The notes: generated from the letters alone by a model not told the origin. DNA of 64,000 nucleotides from Nocardiopsis sp. N85 (GCF_028882275.1 NZ_JARBUT010000015.1:1-64000); one strand, 5' to 3'; positions 47,588 to 58,872 are shown, counted from the stretch's first letter. A program made the numbers and translations.

Positions 47588-49015
47588 TCAGAGCCCCGCC
47601 AGCGCCCCGGCCAGCCGCCGCACCCCCTCGGCGGCCTCCTCCGGACCCGACGTGTCGGCGAAGGCCAGCCGCAGGTACGGCGCGGGCGGCTCCCCGGGGA
47701 AGAACGGCCGCCCGGCCGCCACCTTCACCCCGGCGCGCAGGGCCGTCCCCGCGACGGCGTCCTCATCGGTACCGTCGGGCAGGCGCACCCACACCTGGTA
47801 GCCGCCCGGTCGGAGCACCGGTTCCACCAGTGGCGCCCGCTCCAGCAGAGCGGCCGCCACCGCCGTGCGCCGCCGGGTCAGCCCCTCGGACAGCGCCCGC
47901 AGGTGCCGTCCCCAGGCCGGGGAGCCCACCAGCTCCAGGACCGTCTCCTGGAGGACCCGGGGCACGAAGAGGGAGTCCACCACCTGGACGGCGCGCAGTC
48001 GGCGCAGCACCGGACCGCGCGCCGCCAGGGCGCCCACCCGCAGGCCGGGGGAGGTGGCCTTGGTCAGCGAGTGGACGTGCACCACCGTCCCGTGTCGGTC
48101 GTCGGCGATGAGGGGCGGCGGCGACGGCGGGGCGTCGGTGTGCGCCAGCCGCCGGGCGAAGTCGTCCTCCACCACGAACGCGCCCGCCTCACGGGCGGCG
48201 CGCAGCACCCCGGCCCTTCGCTCCGGTGCCAGCACCGCGCCCGTCGGGTTGTGGAACAGGGGCTGGCACACCAGCACCCGGGCACCGGTGCCGGCGAACG
48301 CCTCGACCAGCAGTTCCACCCGCAACCCGTCCTCGTCCACCGGGACCGGAACCAGACGCATGCCCAGGGCGCGGGCGACCGCCAGCAGCCCCGGGTAGGT
48401 CGGCGACTCCACCAGGACCGGCGCCCCGGGCGGGGCCAGGGCCCGCAGCGCGGTGGCCAGGGCGCTCTGCCCGCCCCCCGTCACCAGCACGTGCGAGGCG
48501 TCCAGAGACGCCCCGTCGATCTCCCGGGCGAACCAGTCGCGCAGCTCCGTCACCCCCTCCCAGGGCGGGCTCCCCCACACACCCGGTCGGCGGGCGGCCC
48601 TGGTCACGGCGGCGGACAGCTCCCGGTCCGGGCGCAGTGAGGCGTGCGGGTAGCCGGCGTGCAGGGAGATCACCCCGGGCGGGGCGGGGGCGAAGGTCGC
48701 GGTGAGCCCGGAGTCGTCCACACTGCGCGGGATCCCGCCGGCCTCGGGCACCGCGTCCAGGGCGACCTCCTGCCAGGAGGTGTCCCGCGCGAGTCGGCGG
48801 ACCGGCTCTCCGGCCCGGAAGGAACCCGCGCCGGGGCGGGTGACCACGAGCCCCTCGGCGACGAGGCGGGCCATCGCCCGGGACAGGGTCCCCGGTCCCA
48901 CTCCGTGCCGCTCCACCAAGGACCGGCTGGCGGGCAACCGCTCCCCCGGAGCGTAGCGCTCGAACTCCCGGCGCAAGAAATCGGCCAGATCACGGTCACT
49001 GCTACCCTTGTTCAT
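47588..49015 (-). CDS. MocR/GntR-type regulator with aminotransferase domain
   Basis: 475 residues. The N-terminal GntR winged helix (DLADFLRREFERYAPGERLPASRSLVERHGVGPGTLSRAMARLVAEGLVVTRPGAG) is fused to a fold-type I PLP aminotransferase-like domain (HVLVTGGGQSALATALRAL, VCQPLFHNPTGAVLAPERR, the PLP Lys in VHSLTKATSPGLRVGAL). MocR proteins sense PLP or amino compounds. Its ATG (49013-49015, read leftward) overlaps the ATG of the divergent EamA transporter. TATCGT, eight bases before the start, fits a leaderless transcript. It probably controls the transporter. Confidence 0.92.
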   Translation of the reverse strand: MNKGSSDRDLADFLRREFERYAPGERLPASRSLVERHGVGPGTLSRAMARLVAEGLVVTRPGAGSFRAGEPVRRLARDTSWQEVALDAVPEAGGIPRSVDDSGLTATFAPAPPGVISLHAGYPHASLRPDRELSAAVTRAARRPGVWGSPPWEGVTELRDWFAREIDGASLDASHVLVTGGGQSALATALRALAPPGAPVLVESPTYPGLLAVARALGMRLVPVPVDEDGLRVELLVEAFAGTGARVLVCQPLFHNPTGAVLAPERRAGVLRAAREAGAFVVEDDFARRLAHTDAPPSPPPLIADDRHGTVVHVHSLTKATSPGLRVGALAARGPVLRRLRAVQVVDSLFVPRVLQETVLELVGSPAWGRHLRALSEGLTRRRTAVAAALLERAPLVEPVLRPGGYQVWVRLPDGTDEDAVAGTALRAGVKVAAGRPFFPGEPPAPYLRLAFADTSGPEEAAEGVRRLAGALAGL

Positions 49016-49054
49016 GAGATTAGACGATAGCGCTACCACCTCATCTTCGGTAGC
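49001..49054. promoter_or_regulatory. Overlapping divergent promoters with GCTACC half-sites
   Basis: GCTACC occurs at 49001-49006 and 49032-49037, and its complement GGTAGC at 49049-49054. The octamer TAGCGCTA (49028-49035) is a palindrome. MocR regulators often bind direct repeats of short half-sites. TACCCT (49003-49008) is a -10-like element for the rightward gene. Confidence 0.5.
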
Positions 49055-49907
49055 GGTTCCGAACGGCGCCGTTCTGGCCTTCCTCGGGGTGGCCGCCTTC
49101 TCCTTCACCCTCCCCGCCACCGCGCTGGCCTTGGAGGGGTTCGGCCCGTGGACCACGGCGGTGTTGCGGGCCTCGGTCGCCGGGCTGATCGCCGCCGGGT
49201 GCCTGGCCGCCGTCCGCGCCCCACTGCCCACCCGCGCGCAGCTGCCCGCACTGGCGGCGGTCGCCGCGGGCTGCGTGGTGGGGTTCCCGCTGCTGTCCTC
49301 ACTGGCGCTGGGGAGCACCGGGGCGGGCGACGCCGCCGTCGTCGTCGGACTGCTGCCGGTGACCACCGCCGTCCTCGCCACCGTCCGAGGCGGGGTCCGC
49401 CACTCCCCCGCGTTCTGGGCCGCCGCCGGTGTCGGTGCCGCGGCGGTCGCCGGGTTCACCCTCGTCCGGACCGGCGGTGCGCCCGGGCTCGGGGACCTCT
49501 TCCTCTTCGGCGCCCTGCTCACCTGCGCCTACGGGTACGCCGAGGGCGGACGACTGTCGGTAGCGCTGCCCGGCTGGCGGGTGATCGCCTGGGGCCTGGT
49601 GCTGGCGCTTCCCCTCACCCTGCCCGCCACCGCCCTCGCCCTGGCCCTGGAACCGGCCGAGCCGACCCCCTCCGCGTTGGCCGGAACGGCCTACCTCGCC
49701 CTGGTCAGCCAGTTCGGCGGATTCGTGCCGTGGTACAGCGGGATGGGCCTGATCGGCGTGGCGCGGGCCGGGCAGATCCAGCTCGCCCAGCCCCTGCTCA
49801 CCCTGGTGTGGGCGGCCCTCCTGCTGGGCGAGCGCATAGACCCGTTCGCCCTGCCCGCCGCCCTCGTGGTCCTGGGGTGCATCGCCGTCACACAACGGGT
49901 GCGCTGA
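49014..49907 (+). CDS. EamA-family (DMT) transporter
   Basis: 297 residues with ten membrane segments in two EamA repeats (first from AVLAFLGVAAFSFTLPATALAL, second from GLGDLFLFGALLTCAYGYAEGG). Such proteins export amino acids, drugs or metabolites. ATG 49014 shares the CATG tetranucleotide with the ATG of the divergent mocR gene; no ribosome site is present but TACCCT lies five bases upstream, fitting a leaderless message. A bidirectional terminator follows at 49911. Confidence 0.9.
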   Translation: MRLDDSATTSSSVAVPNGAVLAFLGVAAFSFTLPATALALEGFGPWTTAVLRASVAGLIAAGCLAAVRAPLPTRAQLPALAAVAAGCVVGFPLLSSLALGSTGAGDAAVVVGLLPVTTAVLATVRGGVRHSPAFWAAAGVGAAAVAGFTLVRTGGAPGLGDLFLFGALLTCAYGYAEGGRLSVALPGWRVIAWGLVLALPLTLPATALALALEPAEPTPSALAGTAYLALVSQFGGFVPWYSGMGLIGVARAGQIQLAQPLLTLVWAALLLGERIDPFALPAALVVLGCIAVTQRVR

Positions 49908-49910
49908 CAC

Positions 49911-49951
49911 GGCGACGGGCCGGGCCCCGTAAGGGTGCCCGGCCCGTCGCC
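49911..49951. terminator. Bidirectional terminator between EamA gene and suf operon
   Basis: GGCGACGGGCCGGGC and GCCCGGCCCGTCGCC form a perfect 15-bp stem; the loop holds an inner CCC/GGG. Confidence 0.8.
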
Positions 49952-49963
49952 GTCGAACGACCT

Positions 49964-50335
49964 CTAAACGTTGAAGCCCAGCATGCGCAGCTGGTCACGA
50001 CCGTCGTCGGTGATCTTGTCCGGACCCCACGGCGGCATCCAGACCCAGTTGATCTTGACCTCGCGCTCGAAGTCGTCCAGCGCGCTCACGGCCTGGTCCT
50101 CGATCACGTCGGTGAGCGGGCAGGCGGCACTGGTCAAGGTCATGTCCAGGGTGATCACCGCGTCGTCGGCGTTCACCCCGTACAGCAGTCCCAGGTCGAC
50201 GACGTTGACGCCGAGTTCGGGGTCGATGACGTCCTTGAGCGCCTCGGCGATCTCCTCGACGAGCGCCTCGGCCTCGGGGGACAGGGGGACCTCGGCCGGC
50301 GCGGCCTCGGTCGTGGTGGTCTCGTTCTCGCTCAT
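49964..50335 (-). CDS. sufT: SufT-like MIP18/DUF59 iron-sulfur assembly factor
   Basis: 123 residues of the MIP18/PaaD family, which helps mature Fe-S proteins. Signature: VEEIAEALKDVIDPELGVNVVDLGLLYGV, then LDMTLTSAACPLTDVIEDQ with the conserved Cys, and VKINWVWMPPWGPDKITDDGRDQLRMLGF. It is the last gene of the suf operon, beginning 4 bases after sufU ends. The first ~17 residues are an acidic, disordered addition. Confidence 0.92.
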   Translation of the reverse strand: MSENETTTTEAAPAEVPLSPEAEALVEEIAEALKDVIDPELGVNVVDLGLLYGVNADDAVITLDMTLTSAACPLTDVIEDQAVSALDDFEREVKINWVWMPPWGPDKITDDGRDQLRMLGFNV

Positions 50336-50339
50336 CGGG

Positions 50340-50813
50340 TCAAACGCCTTCCTTCTCCAGGGACTGCGACACCGCGTCCTTCCACGCCATCCATCCGAGG
50401 AGGGCGCACTTGATCCGGGCCGGGTACTTGGACACCCCGGCGAACGCCACCGCGTCCTCCAGGACCTCCTCGTCGGGTTCGCCCTTGCCCTTGGAGTGCA
50501 TCAGCTCGGTGAATGCCTCCAGGGTCCGCATCCCCTCGGCCACCGTGCGTCCGATCAGCAGGTCGGTCAGCACCGAGGTGCTGGCCTGGCTGATCGAGCA
50601 GCCCATGCCCTCGTAGGAGACGTCGCTGACGACCGCGCGGTCGTCCAGCAGGCTCCCCTCCGCCGAGGTCAGCGCCACGCGGAGCGTCACCTCGTCCCCA
50701 CAGGTGGGGTTGATGTGGTGGGCCTCGGCGTTGTGCGGCTCCCGCAGCCCCTTGTGGTGCGGGTTCCGGTAGTGGTCCAGGATGATCTCCTGGTACATCG
50801 CGTCCAGCTGCAT
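50340..50813 (-). CDS. sufU: SufU, sulfur-transfer partner of SufS
   Basis: 157 residues. In Gram-positive bacteria SufU is a zinc protein that takes sulfur from the desulfurase SufS. The ligand Cys are in INPTCGDEV, YEGMGCSISQAS and ARIKCALLGW, with Asp in the first motif. ATG 50813 gives MQLDAMYQEIILDHYRNPHHKG, the standard start. It lies between sufS and sufT in the same operon. Confidence 0.95.
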   Translation of the reverse strand: MQLDAMYQEIILDHYRNPHHKGLREPHNAEAHHINPTCGDEVTLRVALTSAEGSLLDDRAVVSDVSYEGMGCSISQASTSVLTDLLIGRTVAEGMRTLEAFTELMHSKGKGEPDEEVLEDAVAFAGVSKYPARIKCALLGWMAWKDAVSQSLEKEGV

Positions 50814-50868
50814 GTCAGGGTGTTCCTCGTTCCGGGGTCGCGTCGTGTCGGGGTTCGGGTGCGCGGCC

Positions 50869-52173
<1,305 letters not shown>

Positions 52174-52935
52174 TTACGCGCCCACCTTCACGAAACGCTC
52201 GTAGCCCTCGGACTCCAGCGTGTCGGCGAGCTCGGGGCCGCCGGACTCGGCGATGCGCCCGTGCGCGAAGACGTGCACGAAGTCGGGCTTCACGTAGTTG
52301 AGGATCCGGGTGTAGTGCGTGATGAGCATGACGCCCAGGTCGTTGTTCTCCTTGGCGCGGTTGACGCCCTCGGAGACGACCTTCAGCGCGTCGACGTCCA
52401 GACCGGAGTCGGTCTCGTCCAGGATCGCGATCTTCGGCTTGAGCAGCTCCAGCTGAAGGATCTCGTGGCGCTTCTTCTCACCGCCGGAGAAACCCTCGTT
52501 GACGCCGCGGGCGGCGAACGCCGAGTCGATGGACAGGTCCTTCATCGCGCCCTGGAGTTCCTTGGAGAACTGGCGGAGCTTGGGAGCCTCGCCGCGCACC
52601 GCGGTCACGGAGCTGCGCAGGAAGTTGGACATGGACACGCCGGGGACCTCGACCGGGTACTGCATGGCCAGGAACACGCCGGCGCGAGCGCGCTCGTCGA
52701 CGCTCATGTCGAGGAGGTTCTCACCGTCGAGGAGGACCTCGCCCTCGGTGATCTCGTAGCGCGGGTGACCGGCGATGGCGTAGGCCAGGGTGGATTTGCC
52801 GGAGCCGTTGGGGCCCATGATGGCGTGGGTCTCACCGGAGTTGATGGTGAGGTCGACGCCCTTGAGGATCTCGCTGCGCTCGTCCTCACCGATGAGGACG
52901 TCGGCGCGCAGACCGCGGATTTCGAACTTCGTCAT
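52174..52935 (-). CDS. sufC: Fe-S assembly ATPase SufC
   Basis: 253 residues, the ABC-type ATPase of the SufBCD scaffold. Walker A is GPNGSGKST, the signature is FSGGEKKRHEILQ, and Walker B is IAILDETDSGLDVDAL, the last being specific to SufC. It lies between the Rieske-type gene and sufS. Confidence 0.97.
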   Translation of the reverse strand: MTKFEIRGLRADVLIGEDERSEILKGVDLTINSGETHAIMGPNGSGKSTLAYAIAGHPRYEITEGEVLLDGENLLDMSVDERARAGVFLAMQYPVEVPGVSMSNFLRSSVTAVRGEAPKLRQFSKELQGAMKDLSIDSAFAARGVNEGFSGGEKKRHEILQLELLKPKIAILDETDSGLDVDALKVVSEGVNRAKENNDLGVMLITHYTRILNYVKPDFVHVFAHGRIAESGGPELADTLESEGYERFVKVGA

Positions 52936-52943
52936 TTCAGGCC

Positions 52944-53279
52944 TCAGGAATTCTTCTCATCCAGCGAAACGAGCACGTCGTCGCCGTCGATCTTCACGTC
53001 ATAGGTGGGGACCGGTCGAGTGGCGGGCGGGTTGATCGGCGCGCCCGAACGCAGGTCGAAGCACGAACCGTGCAGCCAGCACTCGATGGTGCCGTCCTCG
53101 ACCTCGCCCTCGGACAGTCGGACCTCCGCGTGCGAGCACACGTCCCGCAGCGCGAAGACCTCGCCCTCGCTCCGGACCAGTGCGATGGGCGTCTCGTCGT
53201 CGGTCTCGATCCCGAGGACCCCCTCCTCGGGGATCTCGGCGAGCTCGGCGACCTTCACCCAGCGACCGGTGTCACTCAT
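52944..53279 (-). CDS. Rieske-type [2Fe-2S] ferredoxin in the suf operon
   Basis: 111 residues. The Rieske ligands are Cys and His in DVCSHAEVRLSEG and Cys and His in ECWLHGSCFDLRSG. It resembles the BphF-like ferredoxin components of dioxygenases. Its ATG overlaps the 3' end of sufD by 8 bases. Many actinobacterial suf operons carry such a gene between sufD and sufC; it may supply electrons or act as an early cluster acceptor (inference). Confidence 0.93.
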   Translation of the reverse strand: MSDTGRWVKVAELAEIPEEGVLGIETDDETPIALVRSEGEVFALRDVCSHAEVRLSEGEVEDGTIECWLHGSCFDLRSGAPINPPATRPVPTYDVKIDGDDVLVSLDEKNS

Positions 53280-54441
53280 GTGCGGCCAGCTTCCGCTCGA
53301 CCTTGACCATGATCTCCTCGGCGAGCTCCTCGACCGGGATGCGGCCGATGAGCTCCAGGAAGTAGCCGCGGATGACGAGGCGGCGGGCCTCCTCCTCCGG
53401 GATACCGCGCGAGCGCAGGTAGAACAGGTGGATGTCGTCGAGACGACCGCTGGCGGCGGCGTGGCCGGCACCCTCCACCTCACCGGTGAAGATCTCCAGG
53501 TTCGGCACCGAGTCCACGCGGGTGTCGTCGGTGAGCTGGAGGTTGCGGTTGTGCTCGTAGGAGTCCGTCCCGGTGGTGCCCACGCCGATGATGACGTCGC
53601 CGATCCACACACCGTGGGCGCCCTTGCCGCTCAACGCGCCCTTGTACTCCACCCGCGAGCGGGTGTTGGAGACGTTGTGGTCGATGAGCGAGCGGTGCTC
53701 GTGGTGCTGGCCGTCGCCGGTGAAGTACAGGCCGTGGAGTTCGGCGTTGCCGCCGCGCCCCTTGTAGGCCACCTTCGGGGAGAGGCGGACCAGGTCGCCG
53801 CCGAGCGTGACGACGATCGACTTGAACGTGGCGTCCTTGTCGATCTGGGCGTTGTGCTGGGTGACGTCGACGGCGTCGCGGTCCCAGTCCTGGAGGCTGA
53901 CCAGGGTCAGACGGGCACCCTCGCCGACGTGGACGTCGACGCTGCCGGCGCGCACGCCGGTACCCTTCTGGTCGAGGATGACGATCGCCTCGGCCAGCGG
54001 CTGGACCTCGATGACGAACTGGTCGTAGCGGGTGCCGCCCTGGGCCCGGCGGTGGATCGTGATCGGACGCTCCAGGGCGGTGCCCCGGGCGACGGTGACC
54101 ACGGTGGCCTGCTCGAAGGACGAGTAGGCCTGGGCGATGACGCGGTCGGCCGGGGTACCGGCCGTGCCCAGACGGGCGTCGTCACGGCCGACGGTCTCGA
54201 CGGTGACGCCCTCGGGGGCGTCGATGTCGAGTTCGTCGGTGCCGTCGGCGACGGCGCTACCGTCGTGCAGGCCCTTGAGGCGGCGCAGCGGGGTGAACCG
54301 CCACTCCTCCTCACGGCCGTTGGGGACGGGGAAGTCGTTCACGTCGAAGGACCCGTGGGTCGCGAGCTTGGAGAACGGGATGTCCCCGAGGCCATGGCTG
54401 TGGGCCTTGGGTTCGATGCTCGGGCCGGTCAACTTAACCAA
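53272..54441 (-). CDS. sufD: Fe-S assembly scaffold protein SufD
   Basis: 389 residues, the partner of SufB in the SufBC2D scaffold. The right-handed beta-helix region includes [43 protein letters not shown], and the C-terminal block [35 protein letters not shown] is typical. It starts with TTG at 54441 behind AAGGAG and overlaps the end of sufB by 8 bases. Confidence 0.95.
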   Translation of the reverse strand: MVKLTGPSIEPKAHSHGLGDIPFSKLATHGSFDVNDFPVPNGREEEWRFTPLRRLKGLHDGSAVADGTDELDIDAPEGVTVETVGRDDARLGTAGTPADRVIAQAYSSFEQATVVTVARGTALERPITIHRRAQGGTRYDQFVIEVQPLAEAIVILDQKGTGVRAGSVDVHVGEGARLTLVSLQDWDRDAVDVTQHNAQIDKDATFKSIVVTLGGDLVRLSPKVAYKGRGGNAELHGLYFTGDGQHHEHRSLIDHNVSNTRSRVEYKGALSGKGAHGVWIGDVIIGVGTTGTDSYEHNRNLQLTDDTRVDSVPNLEIFTGEVEGAGHAAASGRLDDIHLFYLRSRGIPEEEARRLVIRGYFLELIGRIPVEELAEEIMVKVERKLAAHE

Positions 54442-55846
54442 CCGCTCCTTCCATCTGAAGCTCGATCAGCCGGTTCAGTTCCAGCGCGTACTCCATGGGC
54501 AGCTCGCGCGCGATGGGCTCGACGAACCCTCGCACGATCATCGCCATGGCCTCGTCCTCGTTCATGCCCCGGCTCATCAGGTAGAAGAGCTGGTCCTCGC
54601 TGACCTTGGAGACGGTCGCCTCGTGCGCGAGTTCGGCGTCGTCCTCGCGCAGGTCGTTGTAGGGGTAGGTGTCCGAGCGGCTGATGGTGTCGATCAGCAG
54701 CGCGTCGCACTTGACGGAGGACTTGGCGTTGTGGGCGCCCTCCTGCACCTGCACCAGACCCCGGTAGGAGGCGCGGCCACCGCCGCGGGCCACCGACTTG
54801 GAGATGATGGTGGAGGAGGTGTTGGGCGCGCAGTGCACCATCTTGGAACCGGTGTCCTGGTGCTGACCCTCGCCCGCGAAGGCGATGGACAGGGTCTCGC
54901 CCTTGGCGTACTCGCCCATCAGGTAGACGGCCGGGTACTTCATGGTCACCTGGGAACCGATGTTGCCGTCGACCCACTCCATGGTGGCGCCCTCTTCGGC
55001 GACGGCGCGCTTGGTGACCAGGTTGAAGACGTTGTTCGACCAGTTCTGGATGGTCGTGTAGCGGCAGCGGGCGTTCTTCTTGACGATGATCTCGACGACC
55101 GCGGAGTGCAGCGAGTCCGACTTGTAGATCGGCGCGGTGCAGCCCTCGACGTAGTGCACGTAGGCGCCCTCGTCGACGATGATCAGCGTGCGCTCGAACT
55201 GGCCCATGTTCTCGGTGTTGATCCGGAAGTAGGCCTGGAGCGGGATCTCCACGTGCACGTTCTTGGGAACGTAGATGAAGGACCCGCCGCTCCACACGGC
55301 GGTGTTGAGCGCGGCGAACTTGTTGTCGCCGGCCGGGATGACCGTGCCGAAGTACTCCTGGAACAGCTCCGGGTGCTCCTTGAGCGCGGTGTCGGTGTCC
55401 AGGAAGATGACGCCCTGCTCCTCCAGGTCCTCACGGATCTGGTGGTAGACGACCTCGGACTCGTACTGCGCGGCGACACCGGCGACCAGACGCTGCTTCT
55501 CCGCCTCGGGGATGCCCAGCCTGTCGTAGGTGTTCTTGATGTCCTCGGGCAGTTCCTCCCAGGAGGTGGCCTGCTTCTCCGTGGACCGCACGAAGTACTT
55601 GATGTTGTCGAAGTCGATCTTGGACAGGTCCGCGCCCCAGTGGGGCATGGGCTTCTTGTCGAAGAGCTTGAGCGACTTGAGACGGAGTCGGGTCATCCAC
55701 TCCGGCTCGTCCTTCTTGGCGGAGATGTCGCGAACGACCTCTTCGTTCAGACCGCGACGGGCCGAGGACCCGGCCTTGTCCGAGTCGGCCCAGCCGTACT
55801 CATAGTTTCCGAGCCCTTCGAGCTCGGGATGCGCGATAGACGTCAT
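54434..55846 (-). CDS. sufB: Fe-S assembly scaffold protein SufB
   Basis: 470 residues, the scaffold on which clusters form. Family blocks: [49 protein letters not shown] (with the key Cys), [24 protein letters not shown], and [43 protein letters not shown]. It follows sufR by 19 bases. ATG 55846 is the standard start ([19 protein letters not shown]). Confidence 0.97.
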   Translation of the reverse strand: MTSIAHPELEGLGNYEYGWADSDKAGSSARRGLNEEVVRDISAKKDEPEWMTRLRLKSLKLFDKKPMPHWGADLSKIDFDNIKYFVRSTEKQATSWEELPEDIKNTYDRLGIPEAEKQRLVAGVAAQYESEVVYHQIREDLEEQGVIFLDTDTALKEHPELFQEYFGTVIPAGDNKFAALNTAVWSGGSFIYVPKNVHVEIPLQAYFRINTENMGQFERTLIIVDEGAYVHYVEGCTAPIYKSDSLHSAVVEIIVKKNARCRYTTIQNWSNNVFNLVTKRAVAEEGATMEWVDGNIGSQVTMKYPAVYLMGEYAKGETLSIAFAGEGQHQDTGSKMVHCAPNTSSTIISKSVARGGGRASYRGLVQVQEGAHNAKSSVKCDALLIDTISRSDTYPYNDLREDDAELAHEATVSKVSEDQLFYLMSRGMNEDEAMAMIVRGFVEPIARELPMEYALELNRLIELQMEGAVG

Positions 55847-55865
55847 GCGCGGACTCCTCCTGGAC

Positions 55866-56645
55866 TCAGACGTCCTTGTGGTGTTGCAATCCTCCGCCCG
55901 CCGTGCGGCGGGCGCTGGTGGTCGCGGGGGCGTGGCCGTCCCCGCCCGCCCCCTCACCCCGAGGGGTGACGTGCGTGGTGCACACACCATCGCCGTGGGC
56001 GATGGTGGCCAACCTGCGCACCGGGGTGCCCAGAAGCCGTGAGAAGGCCTCGATCTCGGCCTCGCAGAGTTGCGGGAACTCGGCTGCCACGTGGGCGACA
56101 GGACAATGGTGCTGGCACAACTGGTCGCCGCCTCCGGGGGCCGGTGCCCGGCCGGCGGTGGCGGCGTAGCCGTCGTTGGACAGGGCCTCGGCCAGCAGCC
56201 GGACGCGGTGTTCGGGTGGAACGGCGTCGAGCAGCGGCTTGTAGCGCCTCTCCAGGTCGGCGACCTGACTGCGGGCGAACTCCCCGACCGCGTCGGGGCC
56301 GGCGGCCTCCGCGAGGAAGCGGAGCGCGCTGGTGGCGAGGTCGTCGTAGGCGTGGACGAAGGCGTCGCGCCCGGCCTCGGTGATGGCGAACACGCGCGCG
56401 GGACGACCCCTGCCGCGTCGGCCACCCGGGGGTCGGGCGTCTCGGGCCTCGACCATGCCCTCGCCGGTCAGGTTGTCGAGATGGCGGCGGATCGCCGCCG
56501 GAGTCAGACCGAGCCGCTCCCCCAACGCGGAGGCGGTGATCGGACCCTGCTCCAGAATGAGCCGGGCGACACGGGCACGGGTACCGGTCTCGGCACCGCG
56601 CTCCGGTCCGGTCAGGGGCCGGGGTACGTTGATGGCGTCGGGCAC
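55866..56645 (-). CDS. sufR: SufR, Fe-S-sensing repressor of the suf operon
   Basis: 259 residues. The N-terminal winged helix is [43 protein letters not shown]. The cluster-binding Cys are in [22 protein letters not shown], matching the sensor type in which [4Fe-4S]-loaded SufR represses suf. GTG 56645 has GGAAGGGG upstream; longer forms would run into the promoter. It heads the operon sufR-B-D-Rieske-C-S-U-T. The ~25-residue C-terminal tail is low-complexity. Confidence 0.94.
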   Translation of the reverse strand: MPDAINVPRPLTGPERGAETGTRARVARLILEQGPITASALGERLGLTPAAIRRHLDNLTGEGMVEARDARPPGGRRGRGRPARVFAITEAGRDAFVHAYDDLATSALRFLAEAAGPDAVGEFARSQVADLERRYKPLLDAVPPEHRVRLLAEALSNDGYAATAGRAPAPGGGDQLCQHHCPVAHVAAEFPQLCEAEIEAFSRLLGTPVRRLATIAHGDGVCTTHVTPRGEGAGGDGHAPATTSARRTAGGGLQHHKDV

Positions 56646-56748
56646 GACGTTCCCCTTCCTCCTTCGGACTGCGGCTCCTGGTTTAGACAACATCAGTGTG
56701 GCGTAAATAAGTCCACCGTGGCAAACCCGCATTCATGCCTTTCGTCAC

Positions 56749-56767
56749 GAAGGTCAGGCTTGCCTAA
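56749..56767. promoter_or_regulatory. Possible iron box upstream of sufR
   Basis: AAGGTCAGGCTTGCCTAA matches the DtxR-family 19-bp consensus at about 14 of 19 positions. It lies 104 bases before sufR and 189 bases before the divergent ABC gene. Weaker than the box at 46489. Confidence 0.5.
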
Positions 56768-56955
56768 CAGGGAGTTCATCGCACCGAAACCCGGAGGGGA
56801 AAAGCTCAGGTCACCCGGAGGCGCATCGTTCGTCTCGCGTACCGAGAAGCGAATCCCACGATACGGACGAACAGGAATGCGCCCGAACGGCCCCCGGACC
56901 CGGTGCCCGCCGGGCGGTGGAACGCCCCGCGTGAGCGCACGTAAACTCAGGAGCC

Positions 56956-57900
56956 ATGGACACAGCCGCGGTCGAGGTCGTCGATCTGGTCAAGCGCTAC
57001 GGCGCCACCACCGCCGTATCCGGCCTCACCTTCCGGGCACGCCGGGGCGCGGTGACCGCGCTCCTCGGCCCCAACGGCGCGGGCAAGACCAGCACCATCG
57101 AGATCTGCGAGGGCTTCCGCCGTGCCGACGGCGGTCGGGTGCGGGTCCTGGGGATGGACCCGGTCACCGACGCCGGCGCCCTCAAGCCCAGGGTCGGGGT
57201 CATGCCCCAGTCCGGTGGCGTCCCCACCGGCGCGCGCGCCGCCGAGTGGCTGCGTCTGATGGCCTCCTTCCACGCCTCCCCCGTCCCTCCCGACCTCTTG
57301 TTGGAGCGGCTGGGGCTGACCTCGGTGGGACGCACCCCGTTCCGCCGCCTGTCCGGCGGCCAACAGCAGCGCCTGTCGCTGGCCTGCGCCGTGATCGGCC
57401 GCCCCGAACTGGTCTTCCTCGACGAACCCACCGCCGGCCTGGACCCCCAGGCCCGAATCGCCACCTGGGACCTGGTCTCGGAACTGCGCGAGGCCGGCGT
57501 CGCCGTCATCCTCACCACCCACCACATGGAGGAGGCCGAACGGCTGGCCGACCACGTGGTCATCATCGACCGGGGCGAGGTCGTGGCCGAGGGCACCCCC
57601 GCGGAGCTGGCGGGCGGCCGCCGTGAGGTGTGCTTCTCCACCTCCTCCCCCATCGACACCGACACCCTGCGCGCCGCCCTGCCCGCCGGCAGCCGGATCT
57701 CCTCCGCCCACGGTGTCGGGGGGCGACGCGAGTACGTCATCGGCACCGACGACCCCGCGGCGCTGGGCCCGGGCTTCCTGGCCACGGTGACCGCCTGGTG
57801 CGCGTCCGCCGACGTCCTGGCCGAGGACCTGCGGGTGCGACGGCGTACCCTCGAAGACGTCTTCCTCGAACTCACCGGCCGGGAACTGCGGGAATCATGA
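56956..57900 (+). CDS. ABC exporter ATP-binding protein
   Basis: 314 residues. Walker A GPNGAGKT, signature LSGGQQQRLSLA, Walker B LVFLDEPTAGLDP and the H-loop LTTHHMEEAERLADH. The C-terminal extension ends EDVFLELTGREL as in DrrA-type proteins. ATG 56956 has AGGAG upstream. It is coupled to the permease by ATGA overlap. The location between sufR and ctaA is shared by many actinomycetes, so a role in haem/respiration or redox homeostasis is possible, but unproven. Confidence 0.93.
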   Translation: MDTAAVEVVDLVKRYGATTAVSGLTFRARRGAVTALLGPNGAGKTSTIEICEGFRRADGGRVRVLGMDPVTDAGALKPRVGVMPQSGGVPTGARAAEWLRLMASFHASPVPPDLLLERLGLTSVGRTPFRRLSGGQQQRLSLACAVIGRPELVFLDEPTAGLDPQARIATWDLVSELREAGVAVILTTHHMEEAERLADHVVIIDRGEVVAEGTPAELAGGRREVCFSTSSPIDTDTLRAALPAGSRISSAHGVGGRREYVIGTDDPAALGPGFLATVTAWCASADVLAEDLRVRRRTLEDVFLELTGRELRES

Positions 57901-58730
57901 CCGAGCACACCTCCAGCACCACCGCACCCGCCCCGGGCGGCGCGCGCCCGGCGGGCGGGCCCTCCCTTTTCGCGCCCGCGCCCGGAGCCGCGCCGATGTG
58001 GCGGATGGTCGGCGCGCAGGCCGGCATGGAACTCCGGGTCATGCTGCGCCACGGCGAGCAGTTCCTGTTGACCATGGTCATCCCGGTGCTGCTGCTGGTC
58101 GGCTTCAGCCTCACCTCCGTCCTGGACGTCGGCGAGGGCTCGCGGGTCGACGCGCTCACCCCGGGGGTGCTGGCGTTGGCGGTCATGTCCACCTCGTTCA
58201 CCGGGCTGGCCATCGGTACCGGTTTCGAGCGGCGTTACGGGGTGCTCAAGCGGCTGGGGGCCACCCCCCTGTCCCGATTCGGCCTGCTCGCCGCCAAGAC
58301 ACTGGCGGTGCTGGGCGTCCAGACCATCCAGATCGCGGTGCTGTGCGCCGTGGCGCTGGGCCTGGGGTGGAACCCGGCCCTGAGCCTCGGCGGCGTGGCG
58401 GCGGCGATCGCCCTGGTGCTGCTGGCGACCGCCGCGTTCAGCTCGCTGGCCCTGCTGATGGCGGGGACGCTGCGGGCCGAGGCCACGCTGGCCGCGGCCA
58501 ACCTGGTCTACATCCTGCTCCTGGGGCTGGGCGGGGTGCTCTTCCCGATCACCGCGTTCCCGCCGGCCTTGGCGACGATGGCCTCGGCGCTGCCGATCAC
58601 CGCGCTGAGTTCGGGTCTGCGGGCGTTGCTGACCGACGGTTCCCTTCCCTCCCTGGGCGCGTTCGCCGTCCTGACGGTGTGGGCCCTCGTCTGCGGGGTC
58701 CTCGCCGCCCGTCTCTTCCGCTGGGAATGA
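57897..58730 (+). CDS. ABC-2 type exporter permease
   Basis: 277 residues with six membrane segments after a ~40-residue Pro/Ala-rich cytoplasmic start. Typical ABC-2 features: GEQFLLTMVIPVLLLVGFSLTSVLD, RRYGVLKRLGATPLSRFGLLAAKTLAVL and AANLVYILLLGLGGVLFPI. The start overlaps the ATPase stop. It forms the membrane half of the exporter. Confidence 0.92.
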   Translation: MTEHTSSTTAPAPGGARPAGGPSLFAPAPGAAPMWRMVGAQAGMELRVMLRHGEQFLLTMVIPVLLLVGFSLTSVLDVGEGSRVDALTPGVLALAVMSTSFTGLAIGTGFERRYGVLKRLGATPLSRFGLLAAKTLAVLGVQTIQIAVLCAVALGLGWNPALSLGGVAAAIALVLLATAAFSSLALLMAGTLRAEATLAAANLVYILLLGLGGVLFPITAFPPALATMASALPITALSSGLRALLTDGSLPSLGAFAVLTVWALVCGVLAARLFRWE

Positions 58731-58872
58731 GGGCGGGCGCCGCGCGGGCGGACGGACACCGGGGGGACCGCTCGCGCGGGTGCGGCGGCGGTCCGGTGTC
58801 GGTCCAGGTACGGGAGTGGAACACGGACCCGGGCCGACGGGCGTGTCGGGGCGGAGTCCTAGGATGGCGGTC

